A DNA stretch of 64,000 nucleotides from Edaphobacter lichenicola (GTDB lineage: Bacteria > Acidobacteriota > Terriglobia > Terriglobales > Acidobacteriaceae), in contig NZ_CP073696.1 of the NCBI RefSeq assembly GCF_025264645.1, positions 3,038,001 through 3,102,000 on the forward strand, in the 5' to 3' direction. The translations under genes were made by a program, and so were the position numbers. Below are positions 1 through 8,837 of this stretch, piece after piece. Every line of letters begins with the position of its first letter. Position 1 is the stretch's first letter. The notes below the pieces were generated by a model, which was not told the origin of the DNA, did no database searches, and saw only the letters and a list, made by a program, of their open reading frames with translations.

Positions 1-955
1 CACAATCATCCGTAGTTCCCAGTTGTGCAATCGGAAGAAACGAAGCTGCTTCGAGAACCCGGTCGCGCACCTCAACAGCCGTCTCGATCGCCGGATCAAT
101 CGGATCGATCACGCCGATAAAAACCGTATGGTGGTGTTGAAGAAGCTCACCGACGGTACGCAGGCTTCGCCTTCTGTCCGGCTCACTGGCCATCTGCAGA
201 TAGAACCGCCCAACGTTCATCTGAAACAGATCAGGCAGCAACCCCGCATAATCGACATCCGCACTATGCGTCGAATCACGATCGCCTCCAGGACAAACAT
301 GAACCCCAATCCGCTGACGCTCCTCCGCAGTAAACCGATCCAGCACTTTGTTATTCAGTGCAACAAAACTGCGCAACAAATTACCTGACGGATCAAGCTT
401 GAGCGATAGCCTTCCCTCCGTAAAATCAATCTGAACAGAGACCGCACCCGCATCAAGCGCACCTCGAATATCAGCCTCGGCTTCGTCCATCAGATCCGCC
501 AAAAACGCCTCACGCGAATAGCCCGGTATCTCCGAAGAAGGATAGAGCAGGCTCATCGCCGACGCAGAGATGACCGCCTGTTTAATCGGTAGCTGACTTA
601 ACGCACGCGCGGCCTTCGTGTAGCTCGCAACGTGTTCCCCATAGCGGAAAGGCCCAGCATTCAGCCGAGGCAACTGCCGCGTATGCCCGTCTGCAAAGGG
701 GATCGTTACTCCATCCGAAGCAAGATTCTTGAGTCCGCTAAGAGGATAGGTCGCGAAGCTGGACTTCGTCTGCTCGCCATCGGTAATGATCGGCGAGCCA
801 GTCTGCTCGAATCGTTGGATCGTATCTCGAAGCGCATCTGCATACGCATCTTCGAGAACATCTCGACTTACTTTTCCAGCTTGAAAAGCCGATACTGTCT
901 CAATCAAAACAGCAGGGCGCGGAATGCTGCCAATCGGTTCTGTCAAAATTGCCAT
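1..955 (-). CDS. MetE C-terminal-like (cobalamin-independent methionine synthase II family) protein, partial
   Basis: The frame is open from the ATG at 955 to the window edge, giving 318 residues with no stop, so the C-terminus lies outside. It begins MAILTEPIGSIPRP and has ITDGEQTKSSFATYP near residue 60, SVQIDFTEGRL near 175 and VHVCPGGDRDSTHSADVDY near 225. These belong to the standalone TIM-barrel half of MetE, which moves a methyl group to a thiol; the His and Cys in VHVCPGG fit the zinc site. Full members are about 370 residues, so roughly 50 are missing. The true substrate of this single-domain branch is uncertain. An in-frame ATG at 970 is possible, but family members start at the site chosen. 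Confidence 0.85.
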   Translation of the reverse strand, partial: MAILTEPIGSIPRPAVLIETVSAFQAGKVSRDVLEDAYADALRDTIQRFEQTGSPIITDGEQTKSSFATYPLSGLKNLASDGVTIPFADGHTRQLPRLNAGPFRYGEHVASYTKAARALSQLPIKQAVISASAMSLLYPSSEIPGYSREAFLADLMDEAEADIRGALDAGAVSVQIDFTEGRLSLKLDPSGNLLRSFVALNNKVLDRFTAEERQRIGVHVCPGGDRDSTHSADVDYAGLLPDLFQMNVGRFYLQMASEPDRRRSLRTVGELLQHHHTVFIGVIDPIDPAIETAVEVRDRVLEAASFLPIAQLGTTDDC

Positions 956-1279
956 GTGGGGAAGCATACCTGCGCAAAATCTCAAGTCTATCCATCAAAA
1001 GATTGATTTAAGAATTTTGTCCTCTTTGCGTCGATGAGCTTTTGACGTTGCTCTTGCCGTTGCCTGTCCTCTTGTTGTCATCCCGTAGGAATCTGCTGTT
1101 GCAGTTGCTTTCGCCGTTGCCTGTCCACGATCAAGCAGATGGAACACGCTGTCTTCGTTGGAGGGACACGAGAACCCGCAAAGACTGATTGTCAGCTTGC
1201 GATGAACTCAACACATATTCAATCCGCCAAGTGCAACACGCTGGCGCACCTTGCAAGCACACGCTATCCTTCTCCAACC
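956..1279. repeat. Intergenic stretch with dispersed-repeat copy R1
   Basis: There is no gene in these 324 bases. GCCGTTGCCTGTCC occurs twice (1056-1069 and 1113-1126), flanking ATCCCGTAGGAATCTGC at 1080-1096. Nearly the same core recurs at 63881-63897, with looser copies near 2000-2019 and 56631-56648. The copies lie between unrelated genes, so I read them as one family of short interspersed repeats. Function is unknown. Confidence 0.55.
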
Positions 1280-1951
1280 ATGAAGAAGAAAGCCACTCCC
1301 GTCCTTCTCGTGCTTCTACTCCTCACCGCGTGTAACCCACCCCCGCGGCCCACGCCCGAGCCAACTCCCCGTCCAGGCGCCGCTGCAGCGTTGGCCATTG
1401 AGCCCTCAGCCAACCAGCCCTTTGACTACTACCTCCTCAACCTCAGTTGGTCTCCCGAGTTCTGCCACTCACACCCAAACGCAACCGAGTGCGCCCAGCG
1501 CCCCGCCTTCGTACTCCACGGCCTTTGGCCCCAGAACACCAATGGCGGCTATCCGCAAAACTGCTCCACCGACCCCGGCCCGCGCGATCCCTCATCCTTC
1601 AGCGACATCTATCCCGATGCCGGTCTCCTCCGTCACGAGTGGCGCACCCACGGCACATGCTCCGGTCTTGCTCCCAACGCCTTCTTCGACCTCGCCCGCA
1701 AGGCCGTCCGCTCCGTCGTCATACCAACCGAACTTACCTCGTTGGACCACCAGATCTCCATGCCTCCTGGCCAGATCCTCGATCTCTTTGCAAAAAACAA
1801 CCCGTCCTTCCCTCCCGACAGTCTCGCTCTAAGCTGCGGCAACAACTACCTCACCGCCCTCGAAGTCTGCATGAGCAAAACCCTCCAACCCATAAGCTGC
1901 ACGAACATTCGCTCCTGCCGGGCCAACACCGTCCGCATTCCACCCCCGTAG
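1280..1951 (+). CDS. Secreted RNase T2 family lipoprotein
   Basis: This 223-residue protein matches the RNase T2 family, acid endoribonucleases that cleave RNA through a 2',3'-cyclic phosphate. Both active-site blocks are visible: CAS I FVLHGLWP (His81) and CAS II HEWRTHGTC (His120, Glu121, His125). The N-terminus MKKKATPVLLVLLLLTAC is a lipoprotein signal with Cys18 as the lipidated residue, followed by a Pro-rich linker, so the enzyme should act outside the cytoplasm on a membrane anchor. The frame is open from 1139, but the ATG at 1280 directly precedes the signal peptide, and the upstream part is repeat DNA. Its role is probably scavenging of environmental RNA (inference). It stands alone. 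Confidence 0.88.
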   Translation: MKKKATPVLLVLLLLTACNPPPRPTPEPTPRPGAAAALAIEPSANQPFDYYLLNLSWSPEFCHSHPNATECAQRPAFVLHGLWPQNTNGGYPQNCSTDPGPRDPSSFSDIYPDAGLLRHEWRTHGTCSGLAPNAFFDLARKAVRSVVIPTELTSLDHQISMPPGQILDLFAKNNPSFPPDSLALSCGNNYLTALEVCMSKTLQPISCTNIRSCRANTVRIPPP

Positions 1952-2430
1952 CTGCCTCGAAGCTCCGGTCGCCGTTGCTTTGTCGTTGTCGTTGACCTGA
2001 TCCCCGAGGGAGGATCTGCTGCGTCTGCCGTCAGCATCAGCCAATAGTGTTATCCATGCTCAGGATCCGGAAGAACTTTGCGTCAGTGTCGCCTCCCTGA
2101 GGAAAGCTCAAAAATAAAACGACGAAGTATTGCCCAGAAATCGCATGTCAAGCCCCGCCACTGCATAAACCACTACCACGCAACAACATCCGCGTGGCGT
2201 ATGAGTTGTGATCAACTACCTATAATTGGAAGTGAGAGCAAAAAAAGAAGCAGACGCTGGACGATACTCGGGCTAACTTGTTGATATAGGCGAATTTGCC
2301 TGTAAGCCTTTTCTTATGACGTTTTTACAAGGAGCGTTTTCCGTAAGTGACTGAATAAGAACAACTTAAAGCAGGCAACCAGGGGGGAGGGGGGACCAGG
2401 AAGGAAGAACATGAGCCGGAAGGGAGCGGT
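1952..2430. repeat. Intergenic stretch with dispersed-repeat copy R2 and a G-run
   Basis: There is no convincing gene in these 479 bases. The sequence at 1968-2035 is a looser relative of the 1056-1126 repeat (core TCCCCGAGGGAGGATCTGC). The A/T-richer part at 2080-2350 holds short frames without family features. A run GGGGGGAGGGGGG lies at 2382-2394, beyond the 3' end of the UDG gene. Confidence 0.4.
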
Positions 2431-3318
2431 CTACGCCTTGGCCGGAGCCTTCAGCCCTAACTCCGCCATCACCATCTGCAGATCCTTCCACGCATCGCCC
2501 TTCATGCGCGGATCTCGTAGCAGAAATGCCGGATGGTAGGTCACAGCAAGCTTGGCTCCGCGGCAGCTATGCCACTTGCCTCGCAGTGAGCTTAGGGACT
2601 GCTTCACCCCCAGCAGATACATCGCTGCCGTAGATCCCAGCGCCACCACCACCTGGGGCTGCACCACATCGATCTGCCGCAGCAAGAACTGATCGCAGGT
2701 ATTGGCCTCAACAGGCTCCGGAACCCGGTTCGCTGGCGGTCTGCACTTCACGATATTGGCGATGTACACCTCCTCGCGCTTGAGGCCCATCGCTTGAATC
2801 ATGTTGTTCAGCAGCTGCCCAGCCTTACCGACGAACGGAAGGCCAGAGGTATCTTCATCCGCCCCAGGCCCTTCGCCAACAAACATCAACCGCGCATTCG
2901 CATCGCCGTCGCCAAACACGATCGTACGTCGCCCCGCATAGGCTAACGGACAACGCGTGCAATCACCAATCTCTGTTTGAATCGCAGCCAACGCCTCTGC
3001 CTTATGTGCCGCATCCACCCGGCTCTCAGGCAGGGGAACAAGATCATCGAAACTCACAAGCTTCGGAATCGGAGGCTCCAGAAATTCAGGTCGACTCGCA
3101 ACTGGATCAAGTCGCCGATCTTCCACCACAGCAATCTTCGCAGGCAGTGGACGCGTTTCAACCACAACATCGTCCGCAGCAACCTTGGCAGCAACAGGGA
3201 CCGAAGCAGAAGCAACGTCGGCATACACCGGCTCTCCCTGACGATAAAAGTCATGGACGCCCATGTCGCGAAGATACTCAACGTAAGCCCGCAGCTGCTG
3301 CTCTACCTCACCTGCCAT
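2431..3318 (-). CDS. Uracil-DNA glycosylase, family 4 (Fe-S)
   Basis: This 295-residue protein removes uracil from DNA to start base-excision repair. The family-4 active-site motif GEGPGADED is at 148-156 and the second motif HPAFLLR at 262-268. Four cysteines at 120, 123, 192 and 208 match the spacing of the 4Fe-4S cluster of this family. The first 110 residues are a low-complexity extension not needed for the fold; family members are about 200 residues, although N-terminal extensions are common. It is the last gene of the minus-strand block, 18 nt after rpoZ. No terminator is evident beyond the stop. Confidence 0.92.
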   Translation of the reverse strand: MAGEVEQQLRAYVEYLRDMGVHDFYRQGEPVYADVASASVPVAAKVAADDVVVETRPLPAKIAVVEDRRLDPVASRPEFLEPPIPKLVSFDDLVPLPESRVDAAHKAEALAAIQTEIGDCTRCPLAYAGRRTIVFGDGDANARLMFVGEGPGADEDTSGLPFVGKAGQLLNNMIQAMGLKREEVYIANIVKCRPPANRVPEPVEANTCDQFLLRQIDVVQPQVVVALGSTAAMYLLGVKQSLSSLRGKWHSCRGAKLAVTYHPAFLLRDPRMKGDAWKDLQMVMAELGLKAPAKA

Positions 3319-3336
3319 GGCTCTATGGTATCGCGC

Positions 3337-3549
3337 TTAGTGCACAGGAGTATCGAGCGCCGGATCCACAACGCGCTCCGGCAAAACGAACTTCACATGG
3401 CCCTGCTTGATCTCATCCTGCGCCACGCGACACGCCTTCATCGATTTGGCCACGATCAGAGGAGAGGCGCCCGACTGGAGCTGCCGCGCACGTCGCGCCG
3501 CACCTTTGACTAGGCTGTATTTATTGTGGAATGCATTTTCAATCGTCAT
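3337..3549 (-). CDS. rpoZ: RNA polymerase omega subunit
   Basis: This is a 70-residue omega subunit, which helps fold and assemble the beta' subunit of RNA polymerase. The N-terminal signature NKYSLVKGAARRARQL is clear. I chose the ATG at 3549 because GGGGTGA lies 7-9 nt upstream of it; a GTG at 3558 would add three residues. Its position directly after gmk is the usual arrangement in many bacteria, and the pair is probably cotranscribed with the upstream yicC and ABC transporter genes. Confidence 0.92.
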   Translation of the reverse strand: MTIENAFHNKYSLVKGAARRARQLQSGASPLIVAKSMKACRVAQDEIKQGHVKFVLPERVVDPALDTPVH

Positions 3550-3626
3550 GCGTTTCACCCCGATGTCTGAAGTTATATCTCACGCCAGCGAAAAGCCATA
3601 CACAATTCGTAGTGGATAACTTGTCC

Positions 3627-4286
3627 TTAGTCATCAAACGTGCTTAACGCCGCCCTTAACCTCGGCGAGGCAGCATCGGTCCTGCAGCTCGAAGCCAGCG
3701 CCTGCACTCCGTCGCCGTCCCCGCGCTCGCACAATACAATCGCTCGCAGCTCTGCAACAGCTTCATCCAGAACATCGTTCACAAGCGCATACTTGTAGTC
3801 CCACATCTGCTTCAGCTCATTCCGAGCCTCAGCCAGCCGGCTCTGAATCACCATCTCAGAGGTGACGTGCTCTGCCGCACTGCGGTTACGAAGCCGCCTT
3901 TCCAGCACCTCTGGGCTCGGTGGCAGGATGAAGATCGACACCGCCTCCGGCAGCTTCTTCATCACCTGCACCGCACCCTGCACATCGATATCGAGCAACA
4001 GGTCCTTCCCCGCATCCTTCGCGTGACTCAGCGCCGAAACCGCCGTCCCATAGTAGTTGCCGAAGACCTCCGCCCACTCCAGGAAGTCCCCTGCCCCAAT
4101 CATCCGCTCAAACTCCTCCCGCGTCGTGAAGTGATACTCGCGCCCATCGGTCTCCGACCCCCGGAGCGCCCGCGTCGTATAGGAAATCGAAAAATCCAAC
4201 CCCTCCACCAACGTCCGCAGCTGACTCACCAGCGTCGACTTCCCCGAACCCGACGGCGCCGAAATGATAAAAAGAATTCCCGCCAT
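3627..4286 (-). CDS. gmk: Guanylate kinase
   Basis: This 219-residue enzyme phosphorylates GMP to GDP with ATP. The P-loop is SAPSGSGKSTL at the N-terminus, and the GMP-binding region includes SYTTRALRGSETDGREYHF. LLLDIDVQGAVQV carries the central Asp. The ATG at 4286 has AGGTGA 9 nt upstream; a TTG at 4295 would add three residues. The C-terminus runs about 20-30 residues past the usual end (RGDGDGVQ to FDD), with no recognised domain. It lies between yicC and rpoZ in one transcription direction. Confidence 0.94.
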   Translation of the reverse strand: MAGILFIISAPSGSGKSTLVSQLRTLVEGLDFSISYTTRALRGSETDGREYHFTTREEFERMIGAGDFLEWAEVFGNYYGTAVSALSHAKDAGKDLLLDIDVQGAVQVMKKLPEAVSIFILPPSPEVLERRLRNRSAAEHVTSEMVIQSRLAEARNELKQMWDYKYALVNDVLDEAVAELRAIVLCERGDGDGVQALASSCRTDAASPRLRAALSTFDD

Positions 4287-4344
4287 GCGCCTCAATCACC
4301 TGTTCAATTTATATCTTTCAGTCTAACAACCGAACCCGCTCAAA

Positions 4345-5247
4345 CTACTCCAGGTTCTGAACCTGCTCCCGGGCCTTCTCAATCTCGGCCTTCATCTCAA
4401 GCCCAAGCTCAGTAATTCGCAGACTGTTCTCGCCCGCTGCTCCGCTGGTCTTCGACAGCATCGTGTTCGCCTCGCGATTCAGCTCCTGCAACAAAAAGTC
4501 GAGCCGTTTGCCAAGCTCTCCCCCCTCGTCTAGCATCGCTACGAAGCGATCCACATGCGTCCGAAGCCGAACTATCTCCTCCTCGATGTCACTCTTCTCC
4601 GCAAGCACAGCGGCCTCAGCCAACAGCCGCTCTTCAGTCACCGCGATACCTTGCGTCAACTCCATCAATCGACTGCGCAATCGCTCAAACTGCGCCTCGC
4701 GCACACCATTCCGCAGTCCAGCCATCTCCTCGGAGAACGCCTGCAACCGTAACATCGATGCCCGCAGCTCCGCGGCCAATGAAGCACCCTCTTGCGCTCG
4801 CCCTTCATTCAACTTCCCCACCAACCACACAATCTGCGAGAGCACCGCCGCATCAAGCCCCTCGATCTCACTCGCTCCTACACCCTCCGTGGTCATCATC
4901 CCAGGAATTCGTAGCATCGCATTCAGATCAGGCTCGCTCGTCACACCATGCAGCTCCGCTGCCGTACGGAAGGCCTGCACATAAGCCTCTAGCAATCCAG
5001 TGTTTAGTTGGAGCTCAGTGACAGCCCTGCGCTCCAACTGCAGCGTCACTTCAATATGGCCTCGCCGCAGATTCTCCTTCAGCACCCGACGCAACTGCAC
5101 CTCCAGTGCATCGCATGACGAAGGCAATCGCAGATGGAGATCAAGAAAACGATGATTAACGCTCTTCATCGTCAGTGTAAAAGCGACACTGTCCCTTACC
5201 GACCCACGCAGACTGGCGTATCCAGTCATGGAATAAATAGCAGTCAC
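4345..5247 (-). CDS. yicC: YicC family endoribonuclease
   Basis: This 300-residue protein begins MTAIYSMTGYAS and ends with the conserved C-terminal block around DIEEEIVRLRTHVDRF, GKRLDFLLQELNREANT and AEIEKAREQVQNLE. Both ends are hallmarks of YicC, a hexameric endoribonuclease implicated in small-RNA turnover. The GTG start at 5247 overlaps the stop of the upstream ABC transporter gene, which implies translational coupling. Gene order yicC-gmk-rpoZ is widespread and supports the call. Confidence 0.93.
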   Translation of the reverse strand: MTAIYSMTGYASLRGSVRDSVAFTLTMKSVNHRFLDLHLRLPSSCDALEVQLRRVLKENLRRGHIEVTLQLERRAVTELQLNTGLLEAYVQAFRTAAELHGVTSEPDLNAMLRIPGMMTTEGVGASEIEGLDAAVLSQIVWLVGKLNEGRAQEGASLAAELRASMLRLQAFSEEMAGLRNGVREAQFERLRSRLMELTQGIAVTEERLLAEAAVLAEKSDIEEEIVRLRTHVDRFVAMLDEGGELGKRLDFLLQELNREANTMLSKTSGAAGENSLRITELGLEMKAEIEKAREQVQNLE

Positions 5248-7118
5248 GCAATTCCCTCCAGCCCCACCTGCACACCACCTTCGCCGGCATTGGCCAACAC
5301 CACATCGTCATCATTGAACTGCATGTTATAAAGCCGCTGATACGTTCCCGAATACTGCATCAGCTCATCATGCGTACCAATCTCCGTGATACGTCCACCT
5401 TCAATCACTGCGATCCGAGAAGCCCGTCGAACGGTCGAAAGACGATGCGCAATCACAAACACGGTTCGACCTTGCATCAGATTTGCCAAGGCCGCCTGCA
5501 CCAGCTGCTCGCTCTCCATATCCAAAGACGACGTCGCCTCGTCCAAAATCAAAATTGGCGCATTCTTCAAAATTGCCCGCGCAATCGCCAGACGCTGCCG
5601 CTCTCCCCCACTCAACCGTGCGCCCTTTTCCCCAACTACCGTGTTGTATCCATCCGGCATATTGAGAATGAAATCATGCGCTCGCGCCATACGAGCTGCC
5701 TCTTCCACCTGGCTCATCGGAACATCCGGCTGACCGTATGCGATATTGTTTCGCACCGTGTCGTTAAATAGAACCGTCTCCTGAGTCACGTTGCCGATTT
5801 GCTCTCGCAGCGAGGCAATAGTTACATCGCGCAGATCGTGCCCATCCAACAGAATTCTTCCCTCATTAACATCGAAGAATCGCGGGATCAGATTCACCAG
5901 CGAAGACTTCCCAGCTCCACTTGGCCCGACAAACGCGATCACCTCACTCGGCTGCACAACCAGATTGATGTCGTGCAGCACCTGCTTCATTTCACCGCCA
6001 CTCTCATAGGCAAAACCTACATTCTCGAAACGGATTCCCTCAGTGAACCCCTTCAAGACATAAGCGCGTTTCTTCTCCTGGACATCGTCCTGCGCGTCCA
6101 TAAACTTGAAGATCTCTTCGCTCGCTCCCAGTGCCTGCTGAAAGCTGTTATAGAACAGCGCAAACTTCCGCACCGGATCATATAACGTAAACACCGCAAT
6201 CAGAAAGGAGATAAACGAACCGATCGTCATCGATCCGCCCTTGATGCGATCACGTCCGAGCAGCAGAAGCAACGCAATCGCAACGGAACCAAGCCCGTCC
6301 ATCAACGGCGAACTAATCGCCTGCACGCTTACCGACCGCAGATTCGCGCTAAACAGCCTTCGTGCCGCGCGACGGAAGCGGTTCATCTCCCATAGCTCCA
6401 TCCCAAACGCCTTCACGATTCGATTCCCAGTAATCGTTTCGTGAAGAATGTTCTGAATCTCAGCCAGCTTGTCCTGTCCCTTGCGCGTCGTCTGTCGAAC
6501 TCGTCTCCCGATGCGCCGCGCCGACGATATCACTACCGGAACGAACAGCAGCAACACCCATGCGAGCTTGCCGCCGTAAAAAATTGCCACCCCGGCCATA
6601 AAAATCAGGGTGAAGATCTGCTGCAGAAACTCCCCAAGCACACTCGACATCGCTGTCTGAACGCGCTCGATGTCATTGATTAACGTCGACAGCAAAGTCC
6701 CGGTCGTATGCTTCTGAAAAAATCCCACCGATCGACGCAGCACTGCGTTATAGAGATCGTTTCGCAGATCGGTGATCATACCGAAGCCCGCGTAGTTCAC
6801 CAGATATGTACCCGCGTAATCGCATACCGATTTCAACAGAGCGGACGCCACCAACGCATACGCCACCACCGTCCAAGCATTGTGCAGCGAACTCGGTACA
6901 AGAAAATGCAGGTTCAGAGGTCTCGCAAGCATAGGCACACGAAACACCAGCACATCATGCGTGTACGCATCTGGGCTCAGTACATTATCGAAGATCGGTT
7001 TCACCAGCAGCACGCGGAACGCTGCCATCGCCCCTACAACCGCCATCAGCACAACAGACGCCAGCGAATAGAACGCATACGGCCGGACATACAGAAGCAA
7101 TCGCCAGATGCGCTTCAA
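5244..7118 (-). CDS. MsbA-like ABC exporter (fused membrane and ATPase domains)
   Basis: This is a 624-residue half-transporter: six membrane helices in about residues 15-320, then an ATPase domain with Walker A GPSGAGKSSL (about 400), signature LSGGERQRLAIARA (about 505) and Walker B ILILDEATSSLD. The closest class is MsbA, which flips lipid A core across the inner membrane. The lpt genes upstream on the same strand support a lipid or LPS role, but a general lipid or drug exporter cannot be excluded. It lies 84 nt after rapZ and overlaps yicC by 4 nt. Confidence 0.85.
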   Translation of the reverse strand: MKRIWRLLLYVRPYAFYSLASVVLMAVVGAMAAFRVLLVKPIFDNVLSPDAYTHDVLVFRVPMLARPLNLHFLVPSSLHNAWTVVAYALVASALLKSVCDYAGTYLVNYAGFGMITDLRNDLYNAVLRRSVGFFQKHTTGTLLSTLINDIERVQTAMSSVLGEFLQQIFTLIFMAGVAIFYGGKLAWVLLLFVPVVISSARRIGRRVRQTTRKGQDKLAEIQNILHETITGNRIVKAFGMELWEMNRFRRAARRLFSANLRSVSVQAISSPLMDGLGSVAIALLLLLGRDRIKGGSMTIGSFISFLIAVFTLYDPVRKFALFYNSFQQALGASEEIFKFMDAQDDVQEKKRAYVLKGFTEGIRFENVGFAYESGGEMKQVLHDINLVVQPSEVIAFVGPSGAGKSSLVNLIPRFFDVNEGRILLDGHDLRDVTIASLREQIGNVTQETVLFNDTVRNNIAYGQPDVPMSQVEEAARMARAHDFILNMPDGYNTVVGEKGARLSGGERQRLAIARAILKNAPILILDEATSSLDMESEQLVQAALANLMQGRTVFVIAHRLSTVRRASRIAVIEGGRITEIGTHDELMQYSGTYQRLYNMQFNDDDVVLANAGEGGVQVGLEGIA

Positions 7119-7202
7119 GCCATCACTCTCCCGGTCGTCGTCATCGCACTGCGCATCTCATCATTCTATTGCGCTCCGACGCTTCGCCCAACCTCACCTC
7201 AA

Positions 7203-8144
7203 CTACTTCGGCATATCCCGATGAGCCGTCTTCACAGAATATCCTTCCTTCGCGAGACGCTTTTTCATCTCTTCCGCAATAAATACAGAGCGATGCTGCC
7301 CCCCAGTGCACCCAAACGCTACCGTCAGATAGCTCTTTCCTTCCTTTATGTAGTGAGGAAGAAGGAACTTCAGCATATCCGTCGTCTTATCCAGAAACTC
7401 CTTCGTCTGCGGAAACTGAAGGACATACTTCGCCACCTTTGGATCCTTACCGGTCAGCTTGCGAAACTCCGGAACAAAATGCGGATTCGGCAAAAAACGC
7501 ACATCGAAGACCAGATCCGCCTCAGTCGGTACACCATTCTTAAATCCAAAACTGTTCGAAGAGATCATCAGTCCACGACCGCTCACCTCGCGTTCAAACT
7601 GTGAGGTGATGTGGGCCCGCAGATCGTGCACATTGAACTTCGTCGTATCGAGCACGATGTCTGCGACATTCCGAACCGGGTCAAGCCTTTTCCGCTCCGC
7701 TCGGATCGACTTCACTACCGTTTCGCTGCGCCCTAGAGGATGCGGCCGCCGCGTCTCTGAAAAACGCCGAATCAGCGCCTCTTCACTCGCCTCTAAAAAC
7801 ACCACCCGCGTCGGCAATACCTTGCGAACCTTATTCAGAATCGCCGGAAACTCATCTAATCGCATTCCTTCACGAACATCGACCACCAACGCCGCACGTT
7901 CGATCTCCGACGACTGCCGCACCAGATCGGCAAAACGCTGCACCAATTCAAGGGGTAGATTGTCGACCGAATAGAAACCCAGGTCCTCGAAAGCCTTCAA
8001 CGCAGATAACTTGCCCGATCCAGACAGTCCGGTCAGAATTACCAGCTCGCTTCTGTTTTCAAGACTACTAGCGGGTTTTGCCTTCTTCGTACCTTTCTTC
8101 GCGCCTGTCTTTCTCGATCGCTTCGAAAGCTTCTTGCTGGTCAT
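7203..8144 (-). CDS. rapZ: RapZ family nucleotide-binding protein (RNase adapter)
   Basis: This 313-residue protein has a Lys/Arg-rich N-terminal tail of about 30 residues, then Walker A GLSGSGK and the family block FEDLGFYSVDNLPLELV. The C-terminal domain has FGCTGGQHRSVFIAEEM and ends HRDMPK. In E. coli RapZ guides RNase E to the GlmZ sRNA and senses glucosamine-6-phosphate; in other phyla the target is unknown. The basic extension could bind RNA (inference). It follows hpf by 23 nt, as in the rpoN clusters of Proteobacteria, though no ptsN gene lies between them here. Confidence 0.93.
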   Translation of the reverse strand: MTSKKLSKRSRKTGAKKGTKKAKPASSLENRSELVILTGLSGSGKLSALKAFEDLGFYSVDNLPLELVQRFADLVRQSSEIERAALVVDVREGMRLDEFPAILNKVRKVLPTRVVFLEASEEALIRRFSETRRPHPLGRSETVVKSIRAERKRLDPVRNVADIVLDTTKFNVHDLRAHITSQFEREVSGRGLMISSNSFGFKNGVPTEADLVFDVRFLPNPHFVPEFRKLTGKDPKVAKYVLQFPQTKEFLDKTTDMLKFLLPHYIKEGKSYLTVAFGCTGGQHRSVFIAEEMKKRLAKEGYSVKTAHRDMPK

Positions 8145-8167
8145 GCTTGAAATCCTAGCATCCCCGC

Positions 8168-8791
8168 CTACGGGACCTCGATCAGCTCCATCTTTCCGTC
8201 CCGCTTACGATAGAGGACCATCGCCTGGCCACCGTGATTGCGAAATACAAAGACATCGCGATCACGAAATGCCGCTTCCTTGACCGCCTCCTCCAGCGAC
8301 ATTGGCCGCAGTGCGACCCCATCCGTCGAACGCACAACGTGAGGTTCAGACAGCGGTGAATGCGACGGAAAAGAATGCACGAGCATCGGCACGGCCTTAC
8401 GCCCAACACTTGTCTTGGTCGCCACCTTCAAAGTAGCGGTCTTTCGTGCCGCCGGCGCCGCCACCTCAGTCGTCCCACCCTTCACGTCAGACTTCGGATG
8501 CCGCTTGATGGTTCCGAACTTCTTCTTATGCCGAATCGCTTGCTGCTCAATCTTCGCCAGCGCGTCGTGCAGCGCGACTTCCATCTCCGTCGCCTCGCAC
8601 CGTGCCACCAGCTTGTGATGCTTCGTATGCACCGTAACCTCAGCGATCATCCGGTACTTATCTTTGGATAAAATCACATGCACGCTGCCAGAGGTGCCCA
8701 CGATCTTCGTGATCGCAGTAATCCCTTCCTCGGTCTGCACCTTTAGTTTTTTCGTGATGGTTGTCTGTCTGCCGGTGTACTCCACGTCCAT
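8168..8791 (-). CDS. hpf: Ribosome hibernation promoting factor, long form
   Basis: This 207-residue protein has the N-terminal S30AE domain that sits in the ribosomal decoding centre (MDVEYTGRQTTITKKL through KIEQQAIRHKKKFG). A linker follows, then the C-terminal dimerisation domain SLEEAVKEAAFRDRDVFVF to MELIEVP. Two domains make it a long HPF, the type that forms 100S dimers. The ATG at 8791 has a perfect GAGGTGA 5 nt upstream, so a TTG at 8812 is rejected. It follows rpoN by 46 nt, in line with sigma-54-linked synteny elsewhere. Confidence 0.93.
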   Translation of the reverse strand: MDVEYTGRQTTITKKLKVQTEEGITAITKIVGTSGSVHVILSKDKYRMIAEVTVHTKHHKLVARCEATEMEVALHDALAKIEQQAIRHKKKFGTIKRHPKSDVKGGTTEVAAPAARKTATLKVATKTSVGRKAVPMLVHSFPSHSPLSEPHVVRSTDGVALRPMSLEEAVKEAAFRDRDVFVFRNHGGQAMVLYRKRDGKMELIEVP

Positions 8792-8837
8792 AAGCTCACC
8801 TCGTCGCTGCAATCTAATGTGATCCTAGCGCAGACGA

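Noticed and set aside
2078..2284. Small plus-strand frame of 68 residues
   Set aside because: No ribosome site, no recognisable sequence, in repeat-bearing intergenic DNA.
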